DNA of 64,000 nt from an uncultured Acidimicrobiaceae bacterium (GTDB lineage Bacteria > Actinomycetota > Acidimicrobiia > Acidimicrobiales > SZUA-35): the NCBI GenBank assembly GCA_947259095.1, contig CAMYLA010000013.1, positions 106,117 through 170,116 of the forward strand. The letters run 5' to 3'. Numbering within the stretch: the stretch's first letter is position 1; every line of letters starts with the position of its first letter. Of the stretch, positions 36,896-46,813 are shown piece after piece. The translations under genes and the position numbers were made by a program. The notes under the pieces were generated by a model. That model was not told the origin of the DNA and did not search any database. It saw nothing but the letters and a program-made list of their open reading frames with translations.

Positions 36896-38162
36896 TGGAT
36901 GGTACTGCGCCGGCCCGAGCCAGCAGCGTGGGCCCCATCATGGTGACAACGCAGCTCGGCAGGGTGACCAGGGCCAGCGCCGCTCCGACCGACAGCGTGG
37001 AGCCGGCCAGCAGACCGACGACCACGGGGGCGGCCAGCCCGGCGATCCTGGTCCCGGCGGTCATCGCCGCAAGGCCTCGGCCCGCCGGACCCGGCGCCTT
37101 GGCGGCCCGGTCGTAGAGCTGGGGAAAGATCACAGACACCCCCAACGCCGCGATGTAGAACCCGGCGACGGCCAATGCCGCCGGACCGACACCGTCGGAG
37201 CCCAGGCGGTCGAGGGCATCGGACGGGACGACGGTGGCCAGCGTCAACCCGAACGCCGCCACCACCGCGGCGTACCGCACCAGCTTCTCCGGTCCGATCC
37301 GGCTCTGGATGCTGTCGCCGGCGAAGCGTCCGGTCACCATTCCCGCAGTGAAGGCGACGAACCCCAGCCCGACCAGTCCATCGTCGACGTTGAGATCATC
37401 GGCGAGCCGAAACGCGGCCCAGTCGGTGGCGGTCAACTCCATGGTCACGGCGCCGGCGCCCAGGAGGCCGAGCGCCAGCCCGTAACCGAGGCGGGGCCGC
37501 TTCGGCGATGCGGGACCGGTTGGAAGCGGCGACTCCGGGGCCGGCGGTGTGGCCGCCGGTTGGGCGGCCGCCTCGTCGACGGCCAGCAGGTACCGACCGG
37601 ACACGGCCAGAGTGACCGCCAGCAGCCCGGCGATTCCCGCCATGTGGAGCCACAGCGGCACCCCGGCCGATGTCGCCCTGACGGCGATCAACCCGCCGAG
37701 CACCGTGCCGAGGCTCCACAACCCGTGGAGCCGATTCATGACCGGTTTCGACCGGCGAGCACTCAGCCGCGCCCCCTGGATGTTCATGGCGATGTCCATC
37801 ACCACATCGAGCACCGCCAGCCCCACCAATGCCGCGGTGAACACAACCGCAGATCGGGCCAGACCGAGCACCGACAGAACGGCCAGCGTCACCACGGTTG
37901 CGAAGATGATGCAGGTGCGGGTGCCGAATCTCTTGATCGCCCTGGATGACAGGGCGCTGCCGAGCAGGCCACCGAAACCGGCGATGGTGAGGATCAGGCC
38001 CAGCTCGGCAACATCGATGGCCAGCCGGTCGCGGATGTCGGGCAGCCGGGGCACCACCGCGGCATAGACCATGCCGTTGACCCAGAACTGGGCCGCCACC
38101 GCCGCCAGCGACCGGGAAGCGTCGCGATCCCATTGCTCCGGTTGATCGACCGCCGCCGTCAT
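36882..38162 (-). CDS. MFS transporter
   Basis: 426 residues from the ATG at 38162 (an earlier start at 38210 would add a Gly/Ala/Pro-rich leader). Twelve helices; the first half has FWVNGMVYAAVVPRLPDIRD and SSRAIKRFGTRTCIIF as the loop 2-3 motif. The A-FW-NG--YA--VPRLP start is typical of the YbjJ/inner-membrane MFS group of unknown substrate. A Pro/Ala-rich central loop separates the halves. Confidence 0.87.
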   Translation of the reverse strand: MTAAVDQPEQWDRDASRSLAAVAAQFWVNGMVYAAVVPRLPDIRDRLAIDVAELGLILTIAGFGGLLGSALSSRAIKRFGTRTCIIFATVVTLAVLSVLGLARSAVVFTAALVGLAVLDVVMDIAMNIQGARLSARRSKPVMNRLHGLWSLGTVLGGLIAVRATSAGVPLWLHMAGIAGLLAVTLAVSGRYLLAVDEAAAQPAATPPAPESPLPTGPASPKRPRLGYGLALGLLGAGAVTMELTATDWAAFRLADDLNVDDGLVGLGFVAFTAGMVTGRFAGDSIQSRIGPEKLVRYAAVVAAFGLTLATVVPSDALDRLGSDGVGPAALAVAGFYIAALGVSVIFPQLYDRAAKAPGPAGRGLAAMTAGTRIAGLAAPVVVGLLAGSTLSVGAALALVTLPSCVVTMMGPTLLARAGAVPSSDGR

Positions 38163-38298
38163 CGACGGCGCCGCTCCGGTTGCCGGGCCTTCGGCGCGGC
38201 CAGGACCCACCGGATCGGGGGGCCGCCGGCCGGCGGGGCGGCTGCTGCAGGAAGACGGGTCATCGGTGCGAGCGTATGGGCTCAGCGACCCGACCGGC

Positions 38299-38817
38299 TC
38301 ATCCCGACAGGTCGGCCGCCCCGCTTCGTCGATCCTCGACCACGTTCACCGCGATTCGGTGGTGGATCGCCACCGCAATGTGGAATCCGTCGCCGACCTG
38401 GACGCAGAGCTCGTGGCGGCCCGGAGGCAGCTCGACGGCGATGGTCCCCATGCCCTCGCTGCCGTGCACGGTCTCGGCGTCGGTGGGGATCACCAGCCCC
38501 GGTTGTTCGCAGGGCTGATCGATCAGGACGTGGAGGTGTCCTTCCCCGTCCTGGGTCTCCCCCGGAGGGCTGAGGGTGAGATTCCTCGTCTCGACCACGA
38601 GCTCGACCGGTGAGGTGACCGTCGCCCCGTCCTTCGGACTGACGACCTCGATCTCCGGATCGCCCTCCCGGTAGGCCAGAGCGGTGCTGAGGTTGATCTC
38701 GTCACCGGCTTCGAGTGGGACGTCCGGCGGTGACGTGCAGGCTGCCGCCAACGACAGCATCGCCGCCAGGAGCAGCGACGGCCGGGATCGGCGGGCCTGG
38801 ATCCGGTTGAGCTTCAT
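38299..38817 (-). CDS. DUF4399-like lipoprotein
   Basis: 172 residues. Lipoprotein signal ending LSLAAAC; body has VVSPKDGATVTSPVELVV and GHLHVLIDQPCEQPG followed by VELPPGRHELCVQVGDG, the layout of the DUF4399 family, small secreted beta-sandwich proteins whose role is unknown. The ATG overlaps the stop of the GGDEF-EAL gene by four bases (ATGA), so the two share a transcript. Confidence 0.8.
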   Translation of the reverse strand: MKLNRIQARRSRPSLLLAAMLSLAAACTSPPDVPLEAGDEINLSTALAYREGDPEIEVVSPKDGATVTSPVELVVETRNLTLSPPGETQDGEGHLHVLIDQPCEQPGLVIPTDAETVHGSEGMGTIAVELPPGRHELCVQVGDGFHIAVAIHHRIAVNVVEDRRSGAADLSG

Positions 38818-41456
38818 TGTGAACTCCGGACGGTTTCTGCCGTACCGACCGACGATGACCCGGCGTCGACCGTACCGGCCGACGATGACCCGGCGTCGAC
38901 CGTACCGGCCGACGATGACCCGGCGTCGGCGGCAGGGAAACGACCGGCCGAATCGTCGGCCTCCGGCGGCCGGGTCCGGCCCAGCATTGCGGTCGCCTCC
39001 TCCACCGGCAGTGGCTTGGCCAGCAGGAACCCCTGGAACAGATCGGTGCCGGCCGTGACCAGGTAGTCGAGTTCCTCGGATCGCTCCACCCCCTCGGCCA
39101 CGATCCGCAGCCCGAGTGAGGACCCCAGGTTGACCACCGCCGAGACGATGGCCTGGTTCGATTCCTCCTGGTCGATCCGGTCCACGAATCGCCGGTCGAT
39201 CTTGAGCAGGTCGACCGGCAGATCGCTGAGGTAGGCCAGCGACGAGTAGCCCTGCCCGAAGTCGTCGACGGCGATCCTGATCCCCCGCTCCCGCAGTTCC
39301 TGGAGGCGGTGGGAGTTTGAGCTGATGTCGGTCATGAGACCGGACTCGGTGACCTCGGCAACGATGGATTCAGGCGGGCACCCGGTCTCGGCCAGGATCC
39401 GTGCCGTCTCGCTGACGAAGTCCGGTTCCTCGAGCCAGGCGGTCGACATGTTGTAGTGGACCATGTCGAGTTCGAGGCCGGCCTCACGCCAGACCACCAC
39501 CTGGCGACACACCTGCTCGAACATGAGACGATCGAGCTGCGACAACACGTTGGCCTCCTCGGCCACCGGGAGGAAGATCCCCGGCGAGACAAGTCCCCGT
39601 TCGGGGTGATGCCACCGGGCCAATGCCTCCATGCCGGCCAGGGTGGCACCGCCGTCGCCCCAGATGGGTTGGAACCACGGCGTGAACTGATGGTCCTCGA
39701 GGCCCTCCAGCACGTCCCGGTGGAGCTGCTCGGCGTCCAGGATCTGATCCCGCAGGCGCTGATCGGAGATCAACGCATGACCCCGGCCCTGCTTCTTGGC
39801 CTCGTACAGTGCCGCGTCGGCGTCGTTCAGCAGCTTGAGGGCCGGCACGTCGGGCCTGGTCAGCACACCGCCGATGCTGACACCGACCTGATAGGAGCCC
39901 TTCGAGGCCGGCACCGGCTCTGCCAGCTCGGCAACGAGGCGATTGGTGATCTTCCGGAGCGTCGCCTCGTCCTCGACCCGAGGCAGCAGCACCAGGAACT
40001 CGTCGCCGCCGAGCCTGCCGGCGGTGCCGTCGTATTCAGAGACCATGTCGGTCAGCCGGGCGGCCTGGGCGATCAACACCCGGTCGCCGGCGCTGTGTCC
40101 GAACTGGTCGTTGATGGCCTTGAAGTGATCGAGATCGATGTACAGCACCACCATCGAGGCCGGCGTCGGTCTGCGCTCGGCCTGGCCGGCCGACTCGGCT
40201 CTGGCCTCTATCTCCAGATCCTCGGCCCCGCCGACAAACCGATACAGCGGCTCACCCCGGGAGCCGGTGCCAAGCAGTGGTGCGGTCCGCTCCATCACCT
40301 CGTCGATGGAGGCACCCTGCACGATGGCTTCCAACACCGTCGATTCGATCCACTGGTTCTTGGTTCGGGTTTCGATCCCGGTCGTCATCTCATCGAAGGC
40401 GTTGGCCAGCTGACCGAGCTCATCGGTTCCCATGACGCGGGGCGAGGTCTTCTCGATCGAGGATCCGGCCGCCATCCGACGGGCCTGCTGGGTGATGATC
40501 GACACCCGTCTCACCAGCCGGACCGAGACCACCGAGGCGATCAGGATCGCCACCACGATGGCGATGCCGACACCGACGATGGCTGCCCACTGGGTGGCGT
40601 TCGCCGCCGACTCCTCGGCGGCGAGGAAACTCATCGTGGTGGTCCGCTGCCGCTGGATCTCACCGTCGAGTTCGGCGATCCAGTCATCGCTCAGCTCCGA
40701 CCAGGCCCTGGCGTTGATGCGGGGGGCCTCGTCGGAGATCGAGATCTCCTTGCGCCAGGCCCGAAGCACCGGTGGCGGCTCCACCTCCTCGCCGAACAGG
40801 AACCGGTTGGCATTGCGGAGGTGATCGTTCTGGTTGGCCACCGAGGTGACAACGGCGGAGTGGAGGCCGGGCGCCCACTGCCGGTACCGGCGGGCCAGCT
40901 CCACCGCAACCCTCTCGTCGAGGTGGGCGCTCCTGGCCTCGATCAGGTCGACCAGGGCCAGCAGGTGCTGCTGGCCGATGGCGGTGGTCAGCACGAGCGC
41001 CTGGGTGGTCAGCGCATCGATGACCAGGCCTCGGACATAGGAGTACCGGTCCAGGATCTGCAGCGGTGAGACGGTGCCAGAGGCCACGTCCTCGCGAAAG
41101 GCCAGCGTGGCCTTGACCACCGCCACCGCCTTCGCCAACTCCGGGTGATAGTGGCCGTTGGCCAGCCTCGCCTCCACCCTGGCCAGCTCGCTGTCGGTCG
41201 TCTCGCTGGTCGAGAAGAAGTGTACGAACCCAGCGGGTCGCTCGGAGGCCTCGGTCGACTGCACCAGCTGCGACGACGCCAACGCCTCGTCGCCCAGTGC
41301 CTTGTCCAATGCCGCCACCTCGTCGGCCAGAACCGCAACCGAAAACGAGGTTTTCGCCGCATCGTGGTCGGCGCTCCGCTGGACCACGATCAGGGACGCC
41401 AAGACGAGAGCAGCCGCAGCTGGAACGACCAGCAGGGTAAAAAGGCGAACTCGCAT
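38814..41456 (-). CDS. Membrane GGDEF-EAL signalling protein with NIT-like sensor and HAMP
   Basis: 880 residues. N-terminal helix, a helical extracytoplasmic sensor of about 250 residues resembling the nitrate/nitrite-sensing NIT fold (VAALDKALGDEALASSQL), second helix near 285-305 (GVGIAIVVAILIASVVS), HAMP, then a GGDEF domain with intact GGDEF near 480 and an EAL domain from about 600. EAL residues are all present: MEALARW, the Asn of HYNMS, EVTES, VDDFGQGYSS, LKIDR, AEGVE. So both c-di-GMP synthesis and hydrolysis are possible. The inhibitory RxxD site before GGDEF is missing. The C-terminus ends in three 10-residue repeats. Confidence 0.92.
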   Translation of the reverse strand: MRVRLFTLLVVPAAAALVLASLIVVQRSADHDAAKTSFSVAVLADEVAALDKALGDEALASSQLVQSTEASERPAGFVHFFSTSETTDSELARVEARLANGHYHPELAKAVAVVKATLAFREDVASGTVSPLQILDRYSYVRGLVIDALTTQALVLTTAIGQQHLLALVDLIEARSAHLDERVAVELARRYRQWAPGLHSAVVTSVANQNDHLRNANRFLFGEEVEPPPVLRAWRKEISISDEAPRINARAWSELSDDWIAELDGEIQRQRTTTMSFLAAEESAANATQWAAIVGVGIAIVVAILIASVVSVRLVRRVSIITQQARRMAAGSSIEKTSPRVMGTDELGQLANAFDEMTTGIETRTKNQWIESTVLEAIVQGASIDEVMERTAPLLGTGSRGEPLYRFVGGAEDLEIEARAESAGQAERRPTPASMVVLYIDLDHFKAINDQFGHSAGDRVLIAQAARLTDMVSEYDGTAGRLGGDEFLVLLPRVEDEATLRKITNRLVAELAEPVPASKGSYQVGVSIGGVLTRPDVPALKLLNDADAALYEAKKQGRGHALISDQRLRDQILDAEQLHRDVLEGLEDHQFTPWFQPIWGDGGATLAGMEALARWHHPERGLVSPGIFLPVAEEANVLSQLDRLMFEQVCRQVVVWREAGLELDMVHYNMSTAWLEEPDFVSETARILAETGCPPESIVAEVTESGLMTDISSNSHRLQELRERGIRIAVDDFGQGYSSLAYLSDLPVDLLKIDRRFVDRIDQEESNQAIVSAVVNLGSSLGLRIVAEGVERSEELDYLVTAGTDLFQGFLLAKPLPVEEATAMLGRTRPPEADDSAGRFPAADAGSSSAGTVDAGSSSAGTVDAGSSSVGTAETVRSSQ
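38841..38930. repeat. 30-bp tandem repeat at the end of the GGDEF-EAL gene
   Basis: Three nearly identical units (38841-38870, 38871-38900, 38901-38930; one or two mismatches) encoding AGSSSAGTVD decapeptides at the C-terminal tail. Nearly perfect identity suggests recent expansion. Confidence 0.92.
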
Positions 41457-41647
41457 TGTAGTACAAGTCGGTTACTTGACCCACCGACCTTAGGCGCGGC
41501 CACAACGGCGATTTGGTGACAGCCGGGGGTGGGCGATCCGGTGGCCCGCCGGGCGGGATCGATTCGGGCCCGGCCGGGAGATCAGTCGGGCCGGGTCAGC
41601 CGGTCGGCTCGGCCGGCAGCGAATTTGGCCCGGATCGGAGCCGGAAC

Positions 41648-43054
41648 TCACCTCGGGAGCTGGAAGCGACCGGCGATCCTTCGGTGGGAGGCCAGCATCT
41701 CGTCGAGCCTGGTCGACACCAGCCGGCCACGCTCCACCACCGGCTCGCCGTTGACGATCGTGTACCAGGCCGAGGTCGGACCGCTGCGCAGCCAGCCCTC
41801 GATCGGATCGTCGACAACCCCGGCGAATGCCGGGCCGTCGAGCCTCCAGATCACAATGTCGGCCGGCGACCCGACGACCAGTGCGCCCAGTTCGTGGTCG
41901 CGACCGAGACAACCGGCCCCGCCGACGGTCGCCATCTCCAGGCCGTCACGGGCCGACATCGCCCCGGGGCCGGAGCGGAACTTGCCCTGGAGCATGGCCA
42001 GCCTGGTCTCCTGCCACAACGAACCGCTGTCGGCCGACGACGAGCCGTCACAGCCGATACCGACCGGGCACCCGGCGGCCCGCAGATCGACGGCGGGGGC
42101 AATACCGGAGCTGAGGATCATGTTCGAGCTCGGGCAGTGGGCGACACCGACCCCGGCCCGGCCGAGCGCAGCCACCTCCCCGGGATCGGGCCGAACCACG
42201 TGGGCCCCCCAGCTTCGGCCGCTGAGCCACCCGACATCCTCGTACAGCTCGACCGGGCGCATGCCGAACGTGGCCAGTGCGAACTCGTCGTCCTCGGCGT
42301 TTTCCGCCAGATGGGTGTGGAGCCGGACGTCGAGGGATTCGGCCAGCTCGGCGGTCCGGCGCATCAGATCGGGGGTCACGCTGAACGGTGAGCACGGGGC
42401 CAGGGCTATGCGCAGCATCGACCCCGGGTGCGGGTTGTGCCACCGCTCGACCGCCCGCTTCGACTCGGCCAGGATGTCGTCCTCGTCCCGGACCGCATTG
42501 TCGGGTGGCAGGCCACCGTCCTTGTGGGACAGGCTCATCGACCCGTAGGTCGGGTGGAAGCGCATGCCGAGATCGGCCGCGGCCTGGATGGTCGCCGCCA
42601 GGAGATCACCGGCGCCGGCCGGATGGAGGTAGTGATGGTCGGTGGAGGTGGTGCAACCGGACAGCGCCAGCTCAGCCAGCCCGACCCAGGCCGCGACGTT
42701 GACCGCCTCCTCGTCGAGGTTGTCGGTCCAGATCGGGTACAGCTGTTCCAGCCAGCCGAACAGCGGCGCCGAGGTCATTGGCCGATAGGCCCGGGTCAGG
42801 TTCTGATAGAGGTGGTGATGGGTGTTGATCAGGCCGGGGGTGACCAGGCAGTCCCCGGCCGGGATCACCCGGGCCGCCTCCGGTTGGGGCAGACCAGCCG
42901 AGCCGATGCCTGAGATCACACCATCGGTGATGGCGAGCCAGCCACCGCGCAACTCCCGCCGCTGGTCGTCCACCGTCGCCAGCAGCCAGCAGTCGTTGAT
43001 CAGCAGGTCGGCCGGCGGCCGCCGGTCGACCTCACCGGCCGTGGTCGGGCTCAA
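41648..43054 (-). CDS. 8-oxoguanine deaminase-like amidohydrolase
   Basis: 468 residues from a TTG at 43054 that overlaps the ATPase stop (TTGA). TPGLINTHHHLYQNLTRA, followed by APLFGWLEQLYPIW, is the close signature of the Pa0142-type 8-oxoguanine deaminases, which convert 8-oxoguanine to urate. Metal-binding residues are visible: the HHH cluster, HTHLAEN, and CDGSSSADS. Relatives of the same group act on other purines or triazines, so the exact substrate is an inference. Last gene of the minus-strand purine-importer operon; its product urate would feed the divergent catabolic operon. Confidence 0.85.
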   Translation of the reverse strand: MSPTTAGEVDRRPPADLLINDCWLLATVDDQRRELRGGWLAITDGVISGIGSAGLPQPEAARVIPAGDCLVTPGLINTHHHLYQNLTRAYRPMTSAPLFGWLEQLYPIWTDNLDEEAVNVAAWVGLAELALSGCTTSTDHHYLHPAGAGDLLAATIQAAADLGMRFHPTYGSMSLSHKDGGLPPDNAVRDEDDILAESKRAVERWHNPHPGSMLRIALAPCSPFSVTPDLMRRTAELAESLDVRLHTHLAENAEDDEFALATFGMRPVELYEDVGWLSGRSWGAHVVRPDPGEVAALGRAGVGVAHCPSSNMILSSGIAPAVDLRAAGCPVGIGCDGSSSADSGSLWQETRLAMLQGKFRSGPGAMSARDGLEMATVGGAGCLGRDHELGALVVGSPADIVIWRLDGPAFAGVVDDPIEGWLRSGPTSAWYTIVNGEPVVERGRLVSTRLDEMLASHRRIAGRFQLPR

Positions 43055-44625
43055 TCGACCACCCCGGCCATGGCAAGGCCGAGGCCCTCCCTGGTGGCGT
43101 CGGCCCGGTCGACCATCTGGACCACCCGGCCTTCGTACATCACGGCGATCCGGTCGGCCAGGCCGAGGATCTCATCGAGATCCTCGGAGATGACCAGGAT
43201 GGCGACACCATCGCTTCGCTGCTCGATCAGCTGACCGTGGATGTACTCGGCGGCGCCGATGTCGACGCCCCGAGTGGGCTGGGCGGCCAGGATCACCGTC
43301 GGGTCGCTGTCGAGCTCCCTGGCCATGATCAGCTTCTGGATGTTGCCCCCCGACAGACTCCTGGTCGGCGTCTGCAGTGTCGGCGTCTTGACCGAGAAGG
43401 CGTCGACCAGGCGCTGGCAGTGGGTACGGATGCGGTCGAAGTTGAACAACCCGCCCCGTAGGAAGGCCGGGTCGCTGTGGTTGATCAGCAACAGGTTCTC
43501 GCTGACCTCGAACTCACCGATGGCGCCGTCGCGCATACGTTCCTCCGGCACGTAGGCCAGGCCTGCGGCTCTGGAGCTTGCCGGGTCGGCGGTGGTGAGG
43601 TCGACGTCGTCGATCGCCACCACCGAGCCGGGTTCGGCGGGACGGAGCCCGGCAACGGTCTCGGCCAGTTCCCGTTGACCGTTGCCGGAGACCCCGGCGA
43701 TGCCGACGATCTCACCGGCCCGAACCTCCAGATCGACCCCATTGACCGCCACGGTTCCCCGATCGCCGGTGACGGTGAGGTTCTGGATCGTCAGTCGAGG
43801 CCTTCCAGGAGACATCGGTGGCTTTTCCGGGGCGAGCGAGACCTCGCGACCCACCATCATCCGGGCCAACTCCTGCCTGCTGGTTTCGGCCGGGACGGTC
43901 TGGCCGGTCACCGCCCCGTTGCGAAGCACCGTGATCCGGTCGCTGAGGTCCATGACCTCACGGAGTTTGTGGGAGATGAAGATGATGGCCTGCCCGGAGG
44001 CGGTCATCTGGCGAAGGATGACGAACAGATCGTCGACCTCCTGAGGCGTCAGCACCGCGGTCGGTTCGTCGAGCACCAGCAGTTCGGCGTCGCGGTACAT
44101 GGCCTTGATGATCTCGACCCGCTGACGCTCCCCCACCGAGAGCTTCCACACCTCGATCGAGGGATCGACCGACAGCCCGTACTGCTCGGAAATCTCGGTC
44201 ATCCTGGCCGACACCACGTCGAGATCGGTGAGCGGCCCCTTCGACGATTTGAGCCCGAGGGCCACATTTTCGGCGACGGTCAGCGTCGGTACCAGCATGA
44301 AGTGCTGATGGACCATGCCGATGTGGCGCTCGATGGCGTCGTTCGGGGATGTGATCTCGACCGGCTCACCCCGGAGCCTGATCTCGCCCCCATCTGGCCG
44401 GTAGAGACCGAACAGGATCTTCATCAGCGTGCTCTTGCCGGCGCCGTTCTCGCCAAGCAGGGTGTGCACCTCACCGGCACGGAGGTCGAAGCTGACGTCG
44501 TCGTTTGCCAGGACGCCGGGGAAGTGTTTCGTGATGTGACGCATTTCGAGGAGGGGGGCCGACACGCCCCCCTCCTCACCGGAACGGTCCGGGTCGGGTC
44601 GATCGATCGTCTCCGGGCCGCTCAC
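43051..44625 (-). CDS. BMP-type (nucleoside/purine class) ABC importer ATPase, duplicated
   Basis: 524 residues with two ABC modules. Module 1 has Walker [10 protein letters not shown], signature LSVGERQR and Walker [12 protein letters not shown]. Module 2 has the degenerate GVSGNGQRE in place of Walker A, LSGGNIQK and a degenerate Walker B ([12 protein letters not shown]). This asymmetric arrangement is typical of the sugar and nucleoside importers fed by BMP-family lipoproteins. Seven bases from the lipoprotein gene. Overlaps the amidohydrolase gene by four bases. Confidence 0.93.
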   Translation of the reverse strand: MSGPETIDRPDPDRSGEEGGVSAPLLEMRHITKHFPGVLANDDVSFDLRAGEVHTLLGENGAGKSTLMKILFGLYRPDGGEIRLRGEPVEITSPNDAIERHIGMVHQHFMLVPTLTVAENVALGLKSSKGPLTDLDVVSARMTEISEQYGLSVDPSIEVWKLSVGERQRVEIIKAMYRDAELLVLDEPTAVLTPQEVDDLFVILRQMTASGQAIIFISHKLREVMDLSDRITVLRNGAVTGQTVPAETSRQELARMMVGREVSLAPEKPPMSPGRPRLTIQNLTVTGDRGTVAVNGVDLEVRAGEIVGIAGVSGNGQRELAETVAGLRPAEPGSVVAIDDVDLTTADPASSRAAGLAYVPEERMRDGAIGEFEVSENLLLINHSDPAFLRGGLFNFDRIRTHCQRLVDAFSVKTPTLQTPTRSLSGGNIQKLIMARELDSDPTVILAAQPTRGVDIGAAEYIHGQLIEQRSDGVAILVISEDLDEILGLADRIAVMYEGRVVQMVDRADATREGLGLAMAGVVD

Positions 44626-44631
44626 CGCCGA

Positions 44632-45819
44632 TCAGGCTCCCGTGGAGACGGAACCGTCGGCGATGCCGGCCACGACTTCGACCGCACCGTCCTTGAGCTC
44701 CTGCGGCAGGTCGTAGCAGTCGTTGAACTCCAGGACCAGGCCGTTGTTGGCCAGGGTGAGCTCGAAGACCTCACCACCGAGGGTTCCCCCTTCGATCTCG
44801 GCGAAGATCTCGGCCAGGATCACCTCCCAGTGGTAGACCTGCGAGGCCACGACAAGCTCCGGCGCCAGCGAGACCTGATTGGACTGGGTGCCGAACCAGG
44901 GGATCTCGTTGGTGGCGGCGATGTTGATGGCACCGACGACGTGCTGAGCGGTGCCGGTCAACACGTCGGCTCCGACGCCGACCTGGGCCGTCGCCGCCTC
45001 GGTGGCCAACTGCACGTCGCCGAACGAGCCGGTATAGGTGACGTTCACGCTGCCGCCTGCCGACTCGGCTCCGGCAACGAAACCGTCGACGTAGAGCTTC
45101 GCATCGCCGGCCTCGACCGGGCCGACCATGCCGATGGTTCCACTCTCGGAGATGGCGGCGGCCACGGTGCCGAGCACATAGCCGCCCTCGTCGGCCGCCG
45201 GGGTGTATGCGAAGACGTTCTCCAGGCCCTGGGTGTCACTGGAGGTGCCCCAGAGGAAACTGGTTTCGGGGAAGTCCGGGGCGATCTCCACCAGGGAGCC
45301 GCCGTACTGGGTGCCGTGGGCGATGACCACGTCGACCCCGCTCTCGGCATATCCCCTGATCGCCGCCGCAGCCTCTTCGACGACGAAGCTGCCGTCGGTG
45401 ATCTGGGGCTCGATGCCCAGCGCCGCCAGCGAGTCGATCATGCTCTGGGTGAAGGCCAGGTCCTGGCTGGCCGAGGGGGCGACGACGGCCACGGTCAGCT
45501 CGGTGACCGCCTCCGACGGTGTGGCGAACGACGAGTCCTCCCCACAGGCCACGGTGACCACGTTCTCGCCACCACCGCCGGCGGCGGCTGCGGTGGTCTC
45601 GGTCGTCTCGGCGGAATCATCGGCCGCTTCGGTCGTCTCGGTCGTCTCGGCGGCATCGTCGGCCGCTTCGGTGGTCTCGGTGGTCTCGTCGGTGGTGTCG
45701 CTTGTCGAGTCGTCGTCCCCGTCGTCGCCGCAGGCTGCGGCCAGGAACATGAAGGCCAGCAAGGGCGCCAACAGCTGGAAGAACCGCCGACGCGGCGTCC
45801 TGCTCTTCGTTGATGTCAT
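44632..45819 (-). CDS. BMP-family substrate-binding lipoprotein
   Basis: 395 residues from the ATG at 45819, with AGGAG ten bases upstream. Signal peptide ends LAAAC; then an acidic Thr-rich linker with two 13-residue repeats (ETTETTEAADDSA); the ligand-binding body follows from about residue 90 (VAVVAPSASQDLAFTQSM, VDVVIAHGTQYGGSL, GYVLGTVAAAIS, ELKDG ending). BMP (Med/PnrA-like) proteins typically bind purine nucleosides. This one departs from the consensus in several loops, so the ligand may be a free purine, urate or a related compound; I cannot say which. Confidence 0.9.
   Translation of the reverse strand: MTSTKSRTPRRRFFQLLAPLLAFMFLAAACGDDGDDDSTSDTTDETTETTEAADDAAETTETTEAADDSAETTETTAAAAGGGGENVVTVACGEDSSFATPSEAVTELTVAVVAPSASQDLAFTQSMIDSLAALGIEPQITDGSFVVEEAAAAIRGYAESGVDVVIAHGTQYGGSLVEIAPDFPETSFLWGTSSDTQGLENVFAYTPAADEGGYVLGTVAAAISESGTIGMVGPVEAGDAKLYVDGFVAGAESAGGSVNVTYTGSFGDVQLATEAATAQVGVGADVLTGTAQHVVGAINIAATNEIPWFGTQSNQVSLAPELVVASQVYHWEVILAEIFAEIEGGTLGGEVFELTLANNGLVLEFNDCYDLPQELKDGAVEVVAGIADGSVSTGA
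45601..45678. repeat. 39-bp tandem repeat, two copies, in BMP lipoprotein linker
   Basis: Units 45601-45639 and 45640-45678 encode ETTETTEAADD(S/A)A on the minus strand. They lengthen the acidic tether between the lipid anchor and the binding domain. Confidence 0.8.
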
Positions 45820-45883
45820 GGTTTGTTTTCTCCTCAAATTGGTTTCCTGTTGATGGTTGTTGCCGCTGTCACCGCTGCGGATG

Positions 45884-46813
45884 TCAGTCTCTGGAGAAGG
45901 GTTGGGTCAGCGCCGAGGGGGCTCGGACCCGTCCGGCCAGTGCCACGAGGGCCACGATGGTCAGCACCGCCGGAGCCATTGCCGCCAGGTCGGACGCCTC
46001 GAGGGGAATCAGCTGGCGGGCCTTGAGCTGGAGCACCGTGGCGGCCACGATGCCGTACAGCAAGGCGCCCACCATGACGCCCCGAGGCCGCCATGCTCCG
46101 AAGTAGACCAGCGCCACTGCGATGAAGCCAAGACCCTGCGTGAGATTGGGCTGGAAGATGCCGAGCCCCAGCGTCAGGGCGGCGCCGGCCAGGCCGGCCC
46201 CGCCGTTGCCGATCATGATGGCCGCGAAACGGGTCCAGCCGACCGAGACCCCCAGGCTGTCTGCGGCCTGGGGGTTCTCCCCGACGGCCCGCACGTTCAT
46301 GCCGAACGTGGTTTTCAGCAGCAGCCAGGCCGCAATCGGCACCAGCAGGAAGGCCAGGTAGGTCATGGCGGTGTGCTCGAACAGCGCTTCGCCGACGTAG
46401 GGGATGCGGGACAGGCCGGGGATCTCGATCTTGGGGAGACTCCTGATCGGCGTCGGCGTTCCCACGATCTGCTCAAAAAGCAGGTCGCTGAACCCCAGAC
46501 CGAAGAGGTAGATGCCGATACCGCTGATGCCCTGCTCGGCTTTGAAGATGATCGTCATCACGCCGTACACCACCCCCATGGCCAGGCCGACGGCCAGGCC
46601 GACGAGCACCCCGAGCCACAGGTTGTCGGTTTCCAGTACCGTCCAGTAGGCCCCGAAGGCCGACAGCAGCATCACCCCGTCGACGCCGAGATTGAGCACA
46701 CCACTGCGCTGGCCGATCGTCTCGCCCAATGCGGCCAGCAGGTAGGGGGTGGCGAGCCGGATGCCAGAGGCCAGCGTTGCCACCAGGACCGACAGGGTGA
46801 AGAAGTCCCTCAT
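45884..46813 (-). CDS. Purine/nucleoside-type ABC importer permease 2
   Basis: 309 residues from the ATG at 46813, which overlaps the permease 1 stop by four bases. Eight to nine helices; LGETIGQRSGVLNLGVDGVMLLSAFGAY is the NupQ/YufQ-like motif of this permease class (shown in part), with NPQAADSLGVSV near the middle. Longer start options extend back into permease 1 in another frame. Confidence 0.92.
   Translation of the reverse strand: MRDFFTLSVLVATLASGIRLATPYLLAALGETIGQRSGVLNLGVDGVMLLSAFGAYWTVLETDNLWLGVLVGLAVGLAMGVVYGVMTIIFKAEQGISGIGIYLFGLGFSDLLFEQIVGTPTPIRSLPKIEIPGLSRIPYVGEALFEHTAMTYLAFLLVPIAAWLLLKTTFGMNVRAVGENPQAADSLGVSVGWTRFAAIMIGNGGAGLAGAALTLGLGIFQPNLTQGLGFIAVALVYFGAWRPRGVMVGALLYGIVAATVLQLKARQLIPLEASDLAAMAPAVLTIVALVALAGRVRAPSALTQPFSRD

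Noticed and set aside
41455..41475. ACTTGTAC upstream of the GGDEF-EAL gene, resembling part of operator B
   Set aside because: Only eight bases are shared and the TTAC-ATTTGT core is missing; chance is the simpler explanation.
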